Source of the DNA: Treponema sp.
GTDB lineage: Bacteria > Spirochaetota > Spirochaetia > Treponematales > Breznakiellaceae
DNA: 14,519 nucleotides
Direction: 5' to 3'
NCBI GenBank assembly: GCA_031266635.1
Contig: JAISAN010000050.1
Span: 1-14,519, forward strand
Below are positions 1 to 7,473 of the stretch, piece by piece (positions within the stretch are counted from its first letter, which is position 1; each line of letters opens with the position of its first letter). The notes under the pieces are model-generated. The model was not told the origin of the DNA, did not search any database, and saw only the letters and a program-made list of their open reading frames with translations. The position numbers were made by a program, and so were the translations under genes.

Positions 1-356
1 TCGTGATGCCGGGCATAGCTTGTGTCCCGCCCCCAGGGATCCGGCGCCAGGGTAATGGGGAAACGGAGGTACTTTTTCAGTTCCTCCTGTTGGGGCATAT
101 TATTCGGCACCTTGCGGAACACATCGTAATCGTCCCAGGAATAGATAAACCGCACCGTTTTGCCCAGGTCCCGCAGGGCCCGGACCACCAGATCCACGGA
201 GATGATCTCCCGGAAGTTGCCGATATGCACCGTCCCCGACGGGGTAATTCCCGAAGCGCAGGTATAGCCGTCCTTATCGCCCTTTTCCCGTATTATTTTT
301 GCCGCCGTCTCATCGGCCCAATGGGCCGCGGCCCGGCGTTCATTTTGCTTGTCCAT
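1..356 (-). CDS. lysS: Lysyl-tRNA synthetase, class I (N-terminal part; 3' end outside window)
   Basis: This cytoplasmic enzyme charges tRNA-Lys with lysine. Only the first 118 codons are present and the reading frame runs off the left edge. The start is the ATG at 356-354, giving MDKQNERRAAAHWADETAAK. Around residues 34-50 there is an ASGITPSG stretch followed by the class I signature HIGN (residues 44-47, the HIGH-motif variant) and then FREI, as in archaeal-type class I LysRS. The segment VRALRDLGKTVRFIYSWDD also matches this family. Class I LysRS replaces the usual class II enzyme in spirochaetes and most archaea, so the gene points to the host lineage. It lies 64 bp after the second trkH. 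No Shine-Dalgarno sequence is visible before the ATG, but a TATAAT box sits 10 nt upstream. Family assignment is confident; completeness cannot be judged. Confidence 0.93.
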   Translation of the reverse strand, partial: MDKQNERRAAAHWADETAAKIIREKGDKDGYTCASGITPSGTVHIGNFREIISVDLVVRALRDLGKTVRFIYSWDDYDVFRKVPNNMPQQEELKKYLRFPITLAPDPWGRDTSYARHH

Positions 357-366
357 AGATTGTCTG

Positions 367-372
367 ATTATA
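367..372 (-). promoter_or_regulatory. Candidate -10 box (TATAAT) just before lysS
   Basis: A perfect TATAAT lies on the minus strand with its 3' end 10 nt before the lysS ATG. A start 6-7 nt downstream would leave a leader of only about 4 nt, which would be nearly leaderless. The hexamer 17 nt upstream, TTTTCT, is a poor -35. The box may be chance, or may let lysS be transcribed separately from the trk genes. Confidence 0.35.
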
Positions 373-420
373 GCGGATGAACGGTGGAAAGAAAAGCGGC
401 CGGTAAAACGCGAAAAGAAC

Positions 421-1884
421 TCAGTGCCGCCAGTAGATCGGCCTGAAGAGCAGGAACACCGTCCACAGCTCCAGCCGGCCGGCGATCATCATAAACGAAA
501 AAAGCCATTTGATATGATTGGGGAAGGCGCTGTAATTATGGGCGGGGCCCACCGCGCCGAAACCCACCCCCACGTTGCCCGTAATCGACAGGGCCGCGCT
601 GAAGGCGGAAAAAAGATCCGTCCCCGCCGCGGCGGTGATGATGGTCGTGGCCGCCACGACCATCAGGTAGAGGCAGAAGAAACCCGCCACCCCGTAGATC
701 ACGTCCTTCCTGCCCACCCTTTTATTCAGTTGAATGGAAAAGACCCCCCGGGGGTAGAGGGTCCGCCGCAGTACATTGCCCATTTGTTTCCATAATACGG
801 CGTGGCGTATCACTTTAAGGCCCCCCGCGGTGGAGCCCGAACAGCCCCCGATAAACATGAGGATAAAAAGGACCATCCGGGCCAAACCCGGCCACTGTTC
901 ATAATCGGTGACGGCGGAACCGGTGGTGGAAAGGATCGACGCGGTCTGGTACGAGGCGTAACGCAGGGCTTCAAGGGGGGACCCGTAAACGGGAATCAGC
1001 GAAACGGTAACCGCCGCCGCCGCCACAAAAAAAATACCCAGGTACACCCGCAGTTCCGTATTCGCCGCGATGTCCCGGAACTTGCCCCGCAGAAGCCGGT
1101 AGTAGATGTTGAAGTTAATCGCCGTCAGGAGCATGAAGACCGTGGAAACCCCTTCAATAAAGGGAGAATGAAAAAAGGCGATCCCCGCGTTCCGGGTACT
1201 GACCCCCCCGGAAGCCATGGTGGTGAGGCTGTGGCAGAGGGCGTCGAACCAGCCCATCCCCCCCAGCAGATAAAGCCCAAAAAGGATGAGGGTGAGGACG
1301 CAGTAGGCCAGCCAGAGGATTTTGGCGGTAACGGTTATCTTGGGGGTGATTTTTTCTTTTTCCGGCCCCGGCGTTTCGGCCTTGATAAGCTGAAAGCCCC
1401 CTATCCCCAGAAGGGGCATCAGGGCCACGGTGAGGAGGATAATCCCCATGCCGCCGAACCAGTGGGCCAGGCTCCGCCAGAACAACAGTGCCCGGGGCAG
1501 GGCTTCCACATCCTCGAAGGTGGTTCCCCCGGTGGTGGCAAAGGTACAGGCGCTTTCAAACAGCGCGTCGGTAAAGCTGATCCCGCTTTGGGAGAGGTAA
1601 AACGGTATGGCCCCCAGGACGCTGGCAAAACTCCAGGTTAAAAACACCAGGAGAAATCCGTCCTTGGCGTTTAGTTTGAGTTCCCGTTTTCTGAGGGAAA
1701 AAAAACAGGGCGCCGCCAGGGACAGGATACATCCCATGGGAATAAGGAAGGCCCGGATCATGGGGCCTTCTCCCGTAATGACCGCCAGAATCAGAGGGGG
1801 GATCATGATGATGACGATGATGCCTAAAAGGGCCGCCACCAGGCGGAAGAGGATAAACGGTTTTCCGGGCCGGTTGTTTTTCAT
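421..1884 (-). CDS. trkH: TrkH-family K+ transporter subunit, second (downstream) copy
   Basis: This is an inner-membrane K+-translocating subunit of the Trk/Ktr superfamily, 487 residues, close to the usual TrkH length. The four M1-P-M2 repeats are recognisable from their filter loops: ATTGGT (about residues 116-121), MASGGVS (223-229), STTGSA (319-324) and GNVGVGFG (about 436-443). The family motif FIGGCSGSTAGGLKVIR is also present. The filter loops differ from the upstream paralogue, which reads TTTGAT, MATGGFS, TTTGFA and GNIGLGLG, but all four filter glycines are kept. The two proteins are alike throughout and both end in YWR(R/H), so they arose by tandem duplication. The start ATG at 1884 lies 24 bp after the stop of the other copy, and the upstream site (AAGAAG) is weak, so the gene is probably read from the trkA-trkH message. 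A heteromer with the other TrkH, or a different ion preference, is possible but unproven. Confidence 0.93.
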   Translation of the reverse strand: MKNNRPGKPFILFRLVAALLGIIVIIMIPPLILAVITGEGPMIRAFLIPMGCILSLAAPCFFSLRKRELKLNAKDGFLLVFLTWSFASVLGAIPFYLSQSGISFTDALFESACTFATTGGTTFEDVEALPRALLFWRSLAHWFGGMGIILLTVALMPLLGIGGFQLIKAETPGPEKEKITPKITVTAKILWLAYCVLTLILFGLYLLGGMGWFDALCHSLTTMASGGVSTRNAGIAFFHSPFIEGVSTVFMLLTAINFNIYYRLLRGKFRDIAANTELRVYLGIFFVAAAAVTVSLIPVYGSPLEALRYASYQTASILSTTGSAVTDYEQWPGLARMVLFILMFIGGCSGSTAGGLKVIRHAVLWKQMGNVLRRTLYPRGVFSIQLNKRVGRKDVIYGVAGFFCLYLMVVAATTIITAAAGTDLFSAFSAALSITGNVGVGFGAVGPAHNYSAFPNHIKWLFSFMMIAGRLELWTVFLLFRPIYWRH

Positions 1885-1908
1885 GATCTTCTTGTACCTT
1901 TTTTAATC

Positions 1909-3369
1909 CTACCGGCGCCAATAATCCCGGGTAAAAAAAACCATGACGGTCCATAACTCAAGCCGCCCCAGGATCATGATAAAAGAAAGGCCCCATTTTA
2001 CATAGGACGGGAAGGCGGATACTTCGGAAAAGGGGCCGAGTTTCCCCAGGCCCAGTCCTATGTTTCCCAGGCAAAGCAGGGCGGCGTTCAGGGAAGAAAA
2101 AATATCCATCCCCGCGCTGCTGACCAAAAGGGCGGCGGCAAAGATACACACAAAATACAAAAACACAAAACCCGCCACCCCGTATATCACCTCTTTTTTT
2201 CCGGATCTGCCGTTAAGCTGAATATTAAAGACCCCCCTGGGATAGATGATTTTTTTCATCTCGCTGCCCGTCTGCTTCACCAGCGCCACATACCGGATAA
2301 CCTTGATCCCCCCGGCGGTGGAACCGGAACAGCCGCCGATGAACATGAGGAAAAAGAGGACCCCCTGAGCCAGGGGGGGCCACAAATTATAATCCGCCGC
2401 CGCAAAGCCGGTGGTAGTCAAGATAGAGGCGGTATGAAAAAAAGCGTACCGTACCGCCGTACCCGGAGACGGGCTTTGGGGAAGAATGGCCCCGGTGATG
2501 ATGATCACCGAAACCAGGATGATGCCCCCGTAGGCCCTGGCTTCGCTGTTGGCAAGGACGTTCCGGTATTTTCCCTTGAGTAATTGAAAAAAAAGGGTAA
2601 AATTGAGGCCCCCTAAAATCATAAACACCGTACAGACCCACTCTGCCCAGGGAGAGTTATACGCGGCGATACCGGCGTTACGGGAGCTGAAACCGCCGGT
2701 GGCCATAGTTGAAAAAGCGTGAACCGCCGCGTCGAACCAGCCCATGCCCCCCGCGGCCAGCAGCAGAATCTGGAGGATTGTGAGCGCCGTATAACAGCCC
2801 CAGAGCATTTTTGCCGTGCCGGTGATCCGGGGGACGATTTTGTCGTTTTCCGGGCCCGGACTTTCCGCCTGGAAAAGCTGGGCGGCGTTCATCTGAAAAG
2901 CCCCGGCCCCCAGAAGGGGAAGCAGGGCCACCGTAAGAACCACAATGCCCATTCCCCCCAGCCAGTGGGTCATGGCCCGCCAGAAGAGGAGGGACCGGGG
3001 AAGATCCTCCACATCGGCGATCACCGTAGCCCCAGTGGTCGTAAAGCCCGAGACGCTTTCAAACACCGCGCCGGCCGCTGATGTGATATGACCTGAAAGG
3101 CAATAGGGGACGGCTCCCAGGAGGCAGGAAAAAACCCAGGCCAGGAACACCAGCAGAAAACCATCGGCGGCGCTGAACCTGACCGGCCGCTTCCTGGTAA
3201 AGAGGATGGTAGGGAAAAAGACGGCAAGACCCGCGGCGATGGGAAAACCAAAGGCCCGGATCATATCCGGTTCCCCATAAAAACAGGCCAGGATGAGGGG
3301 GAGGATCATGCTCAGGGCCACAATCCCCAGCAGGAATACCAGTACCCTGAATATCACACCCCGCTTCAT
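1909..3369 (-). CDS. trkH: TrkH-family K+ transporter subunit, first (trkA-coupled) copy
   Basis: This is an inner-membrane pore subunit for K+ uptake, 486 residues, with about ten hydrophobic segments. The four selectivity-filter loops are close to consensus: TTTGAT (residues 110-115), MATGGFS (222-228), TTTGFA (318-323) and GNIGLGLG (435-442). The conserved FIGGCSGSTAGGIKVIR segment precedes the last repeat. TrkH acts as a dimer gated by a cytoplasmic TrkA ring that senses nucleotides. The ATG overlaps the trkA stop codon in an ATGA (4-bp overlap), with AGGA a few bases upstream, so translation is probably coupled to trkA. This copy has the more canonical filter and is the likelier main K+ channel. 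A second trkH follows after 24 bp. Confidence 0.94.
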   Translation of the reverse strand: MKRGVIFRVLVFLLGIVALSMILPLILACFYGEPDMIRAFGFPIAAGLAVFFPTILFTRKRPVRFSAADGFLLVFLAWVFSCLLGAVPYCLSGHITSAAGAVFESVSGFTTTGATVIADVEDLPRSLLFWRAMTHWLGGMGIVVLTVALLPLLGAGAFQMNAAQLFQAESPGPENDKIVPRITGTAKMLWGCYTALTILQILLLAAGGMGWFDAAVHAFSTMATGGFSSRNAGIAAYNSPWAEWVCTVFMILGGLNFTLFFQLLKGKYRNVLANSEARAYGGIILVSVIIITGAILPQSPSPGTAVRYAFFHTASILTTTGFAAADYNLWPPLAQGVLFFLMFIGGCSGSTAGGIKVIRYVALVKQTGSEMKKIIYPRGVFNIQLNGRSGKKEVIYGVAGFVFLYFVCIFAAALLVSSAGMDIFSSLNAALLCLGNIGLGLGKLGPFSEVSAFPSYVKWGLSFIMILGRLELWTVMVFFTRDYWRR

Positions 3370-4868
3370 AATCCTGAACCAAAGAGTTTTTCAACTTCCA
3401 TTTCGTTGCCGTTTTTGGAGATGAGGACAATATGATCCCCCCGGTTAAAAACATAATCCCCCCGGGGAATAAAAGATCGTCCGTTCCGGTTGGCCAGCAT
3501 CACCAGGCCGCCGGCGGGCAGCTTAAACTGGCTGATAGGGGTGTCGGCGATTTGGGCTTCGGCGCGGATTTCAATCTCGATAATATCTACGCTGCCGTCC
3601 CCGATGCGGTGGACCCCCTTGACCTCCCGGCCCATCAGGTGGGACAGGATCGAATCCACCACCACCGATTTCATAGGGATCACCACATCGACCCCCAGTT
3701 GGCGGGCCATAGCGGCGTACCCCGAACCGGTCACCATCGCGATGGTCCGGCTTATGCCCCGGGATTTGAGGTATACCGCGGTGATAATGTTCAGTTCCTG
3801 GTTATTGGTGGTGGTGATCAGCAGATCCAGATCGTCGATCTGCTCCTCGTTGACAAAACTTTCGTCGGAAATATCCTCGTTGATAATCAGCGCCTCGGGA
3901 AAACGGGCGGCCAGTTCCTTGCAGAGTTTGTAATCCTGTTCAATGATGATGATCCGCCGGCTGCTCCGGGGTATCAGGGTTTTGAGCAGGGGGAACAAAA
4001 AATTCCGTTTTCCCTTTTCCCTTTCCTTCTCCCCGGCGGCATGGGAAAGGAGCCCTTCGGCGATAAGGGCCCCTACTTTGCCGCCGCCGACGATGCCGAT
4101 TTTCCGTATCGGTTTTTCGGTGCTTCCGGCGGACTTAAAAATGCGGAACAGATCCTTCCCGTCGGCGAGGATGTGGATCCGGTCCCCCCGGGCAAGGACG
4201 GTGGAACCGGAGGGAAGGAGAATTTCTCCCTGCCGTTCCACCAGGGTAACCAGGCTTTCCCCTTTGATCAGGGCGTGGTAATCCCGGAGGGCCAGGCCGT
4301 CAAATGCGCTCCCCGCCGCTACATCAATGGAACCCAGTTCATACGGGGTATTTGAAAAGGAAAGAATGTCCCCTACGGCCCCGTGTTCTATGGTGTTGAT
4401 GATAGTCCGGGACGCTTCCACATCGGGGTGGATAAAATAGTCTATCCCCAGAACCCGGGCATCCGCCGGTTCCGGCGCGGCGGCCTGACGCCCGCCTGAA
4501 TCGGTATCCCCGGCCTGGGGTTTGACCGGTTCTTCGACCTGGCGGCTTAACCGCACATAGTCATCGTTCCGCACCCTGGCGATTTTCAGGAGCCCCGGAT
4601 ACCGGGAGGCGGCAAGCCCGCAGATGATCATGTTGAGTTCGTCGGAATCGGTAACGCAGACCAGTGCGTCGGCCTTTGCCGTCCCCGCCTCTTCCAGAGC
4701 GTGAAGGCTGTTTCCCTCATCATGAACCACCAGGCAGTCAAGACGGTTGGATGCGTGCCGGGCCCGCTCCTCATTGGCTTCTATCAGGGACACATCGTGT
4801 TTTTCCTGAATCAGATACTTGGCCAACTGGGTGCCCACCATCCCGGCGCCGATTATAACGATACGCAT
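3366..4868 (-). CDS. trkA: TrkA, cytoplasmic NAD-binding regulatory subunit of the Trk K+ transporter
   Basis: TrkA is the peripheral regulatory subunit that binds nucleotides and opens TrkH. The protein has 500 residues and the classic tandem layout. The first RCK_N Rossmann fold starts at residue 1 (GAGMVG at 7-12, with acidic E30 at the end of the second strand) and is followed by an RCK_C domain at about 150-235. The second Rossmann fold begins near residue 258 (IVGGGKVG) and ends in a second RCK_C. It is about 40 residues longer than typical TrkA. The extra length lies in a Pro/Ala/Gly/Asp-rich insert at about 109-138, between the first Rossmann fold and the linker LGIDYFI, and in a Lys/Arg/Glu-rich insert at about 275-305 in the second fold. 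An in-frame TAA just upstream of the ATG fixes the start. Two trkH genes follow in the same operon. Confidence 0.95.
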   Translation of the reverse strand: MRIVIIGAGMVGTQLAKYLIQEKHDVSLIEANEERARHASNRLDCLVVHDEGNSLHALEEAGTAKADALVCVTDSDELNMIICGLAASRYPGLLKIARVRNDDYVRLSRQVEEPVKPQAGDTDSGGRQAAAPEPADARVLGIDYFIHPDVEASRTIINTIEHGAVGDILSFSNTPYELGSIDVAAGSAFDGLALRDYHALIKGESLVTLVERQGEILLPSGSTVLARGDRIHILADGKDLFRIFKSAGSTEKPIRKIGIVGGGKVGALIAEGLLSHAAGEKEREKGKRNFLFPLLKTLIPRSSRRIIIIEQDYKLCKELAARFPEALIINEDISDESFVNEEQIDDLDLLITTTNNQELNIITAVYLKSRGISRTIAMVTGSGYAAMARQLGVDVVIPMKSVVVDSILSHLMGREVKGVHRIGDGSVDIIEIEIRAEAQIADTPISQFKLPAGGLVMLANRNGRSFIPRGDYVFNRGDHIVLISKNGNEMEVEKLFGSGL

Positions 4869-4990
4869 GGCTTCTTAAAAGGTAACGTTTTTACGCCCTC
4901 CTGAAAAGTCGTTAAATTTCGGAGGCCCCGGCTTCCAGGAGCCTGTTGCACTTGTGGGTTTTGCGTCACTTTGTGCCACAAAACCTCCGA
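4869..4990 (-). promoter_or_regulatory. Structured spacer between aroA and trkA, possible regulatory leader
   Basis: This 122-bp spacer is unusually structured. Read on the minus strand, GGAGG (4988-4984) follows the aroA stop, CCTCC lies at 4925-4921, and a second GGAGG lies at 4901-4897. The middle element can pair with either outer one, so the two folds exclude each other. A separate hairpin spans 4985-4957: arms GGTTTTG and CAAAACC extend to a stem of about 13 positions with one G-U pair, one mismatch and an AAA loop. It is better paired in minus-strand RNA than in the other sense. There is no T-run after it, so it is not a standard terminator. The second GGAGG lies 28 nt from the trkA ATG, too far for a normal ribosome site; the nearer AAGAAG is weak. 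I see no match to a known riboswitch. Confidence 0.4.
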
Positions 4991-6376
4991 TTAATGGGCT
5001 CCCAACAGTTCCAGAAATCCGGGGTAGGTAACTGAGGCGCTTTCCGCGCTCTGTATTTCCACCGGCCCCGAAGCGCCCAGGGCCCCGGCGGCCAGGGCCA
5101 TAACAACCCGGTGATCCCCGCGGCCGTCCACGCTGCCCCCCTTCAAGGGCGGCCCGGCATCGGTCCTGCCGTGGATGATAAGCCCGTCGGGCCGTTCAGT
5201 ACAGCGGCCCCCCAGTTTGGCCAATTCCGCCGCCATTACCGCGATCCGGTCGGTCTCCTTGATCCGGGCGTGGGCTACGTTCACCAGAGCCGTATCCCCC
5301 CCGGCGTATACCGCCGTAACCGCGGCGACGGGAACCAGGTCCGGCGCGGCGTTGAGATCAAAGACCCCGCCTTTAAGCGGACGGCGGCGGGAGACATGCA
5401 GAGCCCATTCCTGCAAAATTGGACAATCCGACGGGTCCGCGAAGGCCGCGGTTTTTTCCCAGCGGATTTCACAGCCCATCCGGCTCAGTATATCAAAAAA
5501 AAACTTGTCCCCCTGGGTATCGCCGGGATCAAGGCCCAGGAGGATCAGGTCTCCGCCGCTCACCACCGCGGCGCAGGCGGGAAAGGCGGCGGAGGAGAAA
5601 TCACCCGGCACGGGGCCGTTCAGGGGTTTATAGGCGGCCCCGCCCCGGATTACAAAGCGGGAAAAATCCGGCGCCACATCGCAGGAAATATGCTGGGCCT
5701 TCAGATAGGACAGGGTCATTTCAACGTAGGGTTTTTCGTTAAGCAGGGGCGTTTCAATTTCGGTAATCGTTCCCGCCGGGGCCAGGGGAGCGGCCAGCAG
5801 AATCGCCGACAGGTACTGGCTGGTGGGGCAGGACAGGCTCACCCTGCCCCCCTTCCAGGGCCCCCGGATGAGGACGGGAGCGCAGCCGTTCCGGTTCAGG
5901 GATTCCGCCCGGACGCCCAGGCCGGACAAAGCCTCCAGCAGGGGGGCGGCGCTACGGCGGCGGATCTGCTCATCTCCGGTAAATTCCACCGGCTCCTTTC
6001 CCAATGCCGCGGCGGCCAGGGCCAGGTACAGGGTGGTTCCCGAATTGCCCACATCCAGCCGGAGGGCTTCCCCGGAAGCGCCTGCCCGGCCCGGCCTGCC
6101 GCCAATTCCCCGGACCCGCCAGCGGACCAGCCGCTCCCCCCGGGAATCCGCCGGATTGGGACAGCGGGCATCCGCGGCCCGGTACTCCTCAATTTCCGCG
6201 CCCAAACCCCGGCACACCGCCAGGCAGGAACGGGCATCCAGGGAATCCAGGGGATCGTCAATTTCCGAGACTCCTTCGGCCAGCGCGGCGATTAAAAGCC
6301 GCCTGATGGTGTGGGACTTGGAAGCGGGAACCCGGACGCTTCCCGCGAAGCGGTGGGGGCTGATACGGGCCTTCAT
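4991..6376 (-). CDS. aroA: 3-phosphoshikimate 1-carboxyvinyltransferase (EPSP synthase), divergent
   Basis: The family enzyme joins phosphoenolpyruvate to shikimate 3-phosphate in the chorismate (aromatic amino acid) pathway, in the cytoplasm. The protein has 461 residues, slightly longer than the usual 425-450, with extra Arg/Gly/Ala-rich sequence at about 68-103. Visible family motifs are PASKSHTIR (17-25; K20, S21, R25), VGNSGTT (109-115), SQYLSAILLAAPL, PDLVPVAA (the catalytic-Asp region), ARIKETDR (E374, R377) and GDHRVVM (R423). Two positions that are usually basic look altered. The arginine that follows GN(A/S)GT (E. coli R100) reads Y117, and the lysine before the final (S/T)(Y/F)P (E. 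coli K411) reads V449. Identification of the family is firm; full activity is less so. The start is the ATG 6 bp after the lrgB stop, so it is probably co-transcribed with lrgAB. A run of nine A's (5495-5503) lies in the frame. Confidence 0.9.
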   Translation of the reverse strand: MKARISPHRFAGSVRVPASKSHTIRRLLIAALAEGVSEIDDPLDSLDARSCLAVCRGLGAEIEEYRAADARCPNPADSRGERLVRWRVRGIGGRPGRAGASGEALRLDVGNSGTTLYLALAAAALGKEPVEFTGDEQIRRRSAAPLLEALSGLGVRAESLNRNGCAPVLIRGPWKGGRVSLSCPTSQYLSAILLAAPLAPAGTITEIETPLLNEKPYVEMTLSYLKAQHISCDVAPDFSRFVIRGGAAYKPLNGPVPGDFSSAAFPACAAVVSGGDLILLGLDPGDTQGDKFFFDILSRMGCEIRWEKTAAFADPSDCPILQEWALHVSRRRPLKGGVFDLNAAPDLVPVAAVTAVYAGGDTALVNVAHARIKETDRIAVMAAELAKLGGRCTERPDGLIIHGRTDAGPPLKGGSVDGRGDHRVVMALAAGALGASGPVEIQSAESASVTYPGFLELLGAH

Positions 6377-6382
6377 ATCAAC

Positions 6383-7069
6383 CTAAAATAAAAACAGGAA
6401 GATAAGGCTGGTGATTATCCCCGTAAGGCTGATGGCGATACCTCCCATCGCCCCCTGGGTCTCTCCCAGTTCCAGGGCCGTGGCGGTTCCAATGGCGTGC
6501 CCTGAAACCCCGCAGGCAAGCCCCACGGCGACCGGGTCTTTCAACCGGAAAAGTTTTACAAAAAACGGCGAAAACGCGGCGCTGCACACGCCGGTAATAA
6601 TTACCGCAGTGGCGGCGATTTCCGGCATGCCGCCGTTTTTTTGGGCCAGTTCCAGGGCAATGGCGGTGGTAACCGATTTGGGAAGCAGGGAGACCGTTAT
6701 CGCCTTATCTATGGCAAAAAGGCGGCATAAGAGGAGAACGCTGAACAGGGACGCCGCGGAACCGGCAATACAACCGGCCAGAATGGGGATGGCGTTGGCC
6801 CTGAGCAGCGCCCGCTGCCGGTAGATTCGCAGGGCGAGGATCACCGTTACGGGAACGATGAACATGGTGATTACGCGCCCCCCGGCCATGTACTGCTCCA
6901 GGGTCAGGGGGCTCAGGCTAATGACCAGGATGATAAGGATATTGGCAATTACCATCGGATTGGTCAGGGGAGAGGGAATAAGCTTCCTGACCCATACGCC
7001 GATGGCATAACAGATGATACTGACCAGGATGCCGCAGACCGGCAGGGACAACAGGTTTTCCAGCTCCAT
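6383..7069 (-). CDS. lrgB: LrgB/CidB family inner-membrane protein
   Basis: This is a 228-residue polytopic membrane protein, the usual LrgB length. It carries the family hallmarks: an early NPMVIANILIIL segment, LPKSVTTAIALELAQKNGG at mid-length, and the C-terminal block GVSGHAIGTATALELGETQG followed by AMGGIAISLTGI. LrgB works with LrgA. The pair was first described as an antiholin-like modulator of murein hydrolase activity, and members of the family have also been reported to move small carboxylates such as pyruvate, or glycolate and glycerate in the plant homologue. The sequence does not say which role applies here. The gene starts 4 bp after lrgA, with GGAG about 9 nt before the ATG, and ends 6 bp before aroA. 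Confidence 0.93.
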   Translation of the reverse strand: MELENLLSLPVCGILVSIICYAIGVWVRKLIPSPLTNPMVIANILIILVISLSPLTLEQYMAGGRVITMFIVPVTVILALRIYRQRALLRANAIPILAGCIAGSAASLFSVLLLCRLFAIDKAITVSLLPKSVTTAIALELAQKNGGMPEIAATAVIITGVCSAAFSPFFVKLFRLKDPVAVGLACGVSGHAIGTATALELGETQGAMGGIAISLTGIITSLIFLFLF

Positions 7070-7073
7070 GTTT

Positions 7074-7430
7074 TTAACTCCGTTTTTTCAGCAGGACCTG
7101 AAAAAGCCGCACCGTTCCGTAGCTCAGGCCAAAGGTAATAAAGGTACAGAGAATACAGATCCCCAGAAGCTGGAAGACCACCCCTTTAATGATTTCGTAG
7201 TTACCCAGCACCGGCGCCACAGCGGGCAGAAAAAAGAAGGCCATGTTGGCGCTTAAATAATCCGCGGTTTCCCCCAAATGTTCCGGCCTGAGAATCCTGA
7301 ACCCCAGAAAAAGAAGCATAAGAAAAAGTCCCAGCACACTGGCGGGAAGACCGAGGGGCAGCAGCGCCGCCAGGATTTCACCGGCAAAGCCAAAGGCCAG
7401 AATCAGCCCCAATTGTTTAATAATATGCAT
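7074..7430 (-). CDS. lrgA: LrgA/CidA family holin-like membrane protein
   Basis: This is a 118-residue membrane protein with four hydrophobic segments, as is typical for LrgA/CidA. Family features are LPLGLPASVLGLFLMLLFL (the conserved P-x-S-x-x-G region) near residues 27-45 and NMAFFFLPAVAPVLGNYE near 66-83. I chose the ATG at 7430-7428 (MHIIKQLGLILAFG), because it puts the first membrane segment right at the N terminus as in relatives. An upstream in-frame TTG at 7499 would add 23 poor residues and overlap the end of the lipoprotein gene. No good ribosome site is visible before the chosen ATG, so the start is the weakest part of this call. lrgB follows after 4 bp and the two proteins are expected to form one complex. 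Confidence 0.9.
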   Translation of the reverse strand: MHIIKQLGLILAFGFAGEILAALLPLGLPASVLGLFLMLLFLGFRILRPEHLGETADYLSANMAFFFLPAVAPVLGNYEIIKGVVFQLLGICILCTFITFGLSYGTVRLFQVLLKKRS

Positions 7431-7444
7431 GGTAAAAGCATAAT

Positions 7445-7473
7445 GAAAAAAGGGGCTTTTTTCTATAGGCCCT
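7445..7473 (-). terminator. Possible weak terminator after the lipoprotein gene
   Basis: Right after the lipoprotein stop there is a perfect 8-bp inverted repeat, GAAAAAAG / CTTTTTTC (7445-7452 and 7456-7463), with a 3-nt loop. An alternative pairing is GGGC with GCCC followed by CTTTTTT on the minus strand. Either could stop transcription partly before lrgA. The first stem is A/T-rich and the second has only 4 bp, so termination would be leaky; read-through into lrgAB is possible. Confidence 0.35.

Noticed and set aside
3432..4355. 307-codon open frame on the plus strand opposite trkA
   Set aside because: It is antisense to the conserved TrkA frame, and its composition is typical of a shadow frame. 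The plus-strand frames opposite the trkH genes (for example 802-1641) were rejected for the same reason.
4957..4985. Rho-independent terminator after aroA
   Set aside because: The hairpin is stable, but no run of T follows it on either strand, so I describe it only as a structured element.
4869..4990. Known c-di-AMP (ydaO-type) riboswitch before the K+ genes
   Set aside because: The spacer is short and I could not find the conserved elements of that class. Structure alone is reported instead.
5111..6295. 394-codon open frame on the plus strand opposite aroA
   Set aside because: It is antisense to a clear EPSP synthase gene. Its product is a Gly/Pro/Arg/Gln-rich sequence with no family motif, as expected from shadow frames in GC-rich DNA.
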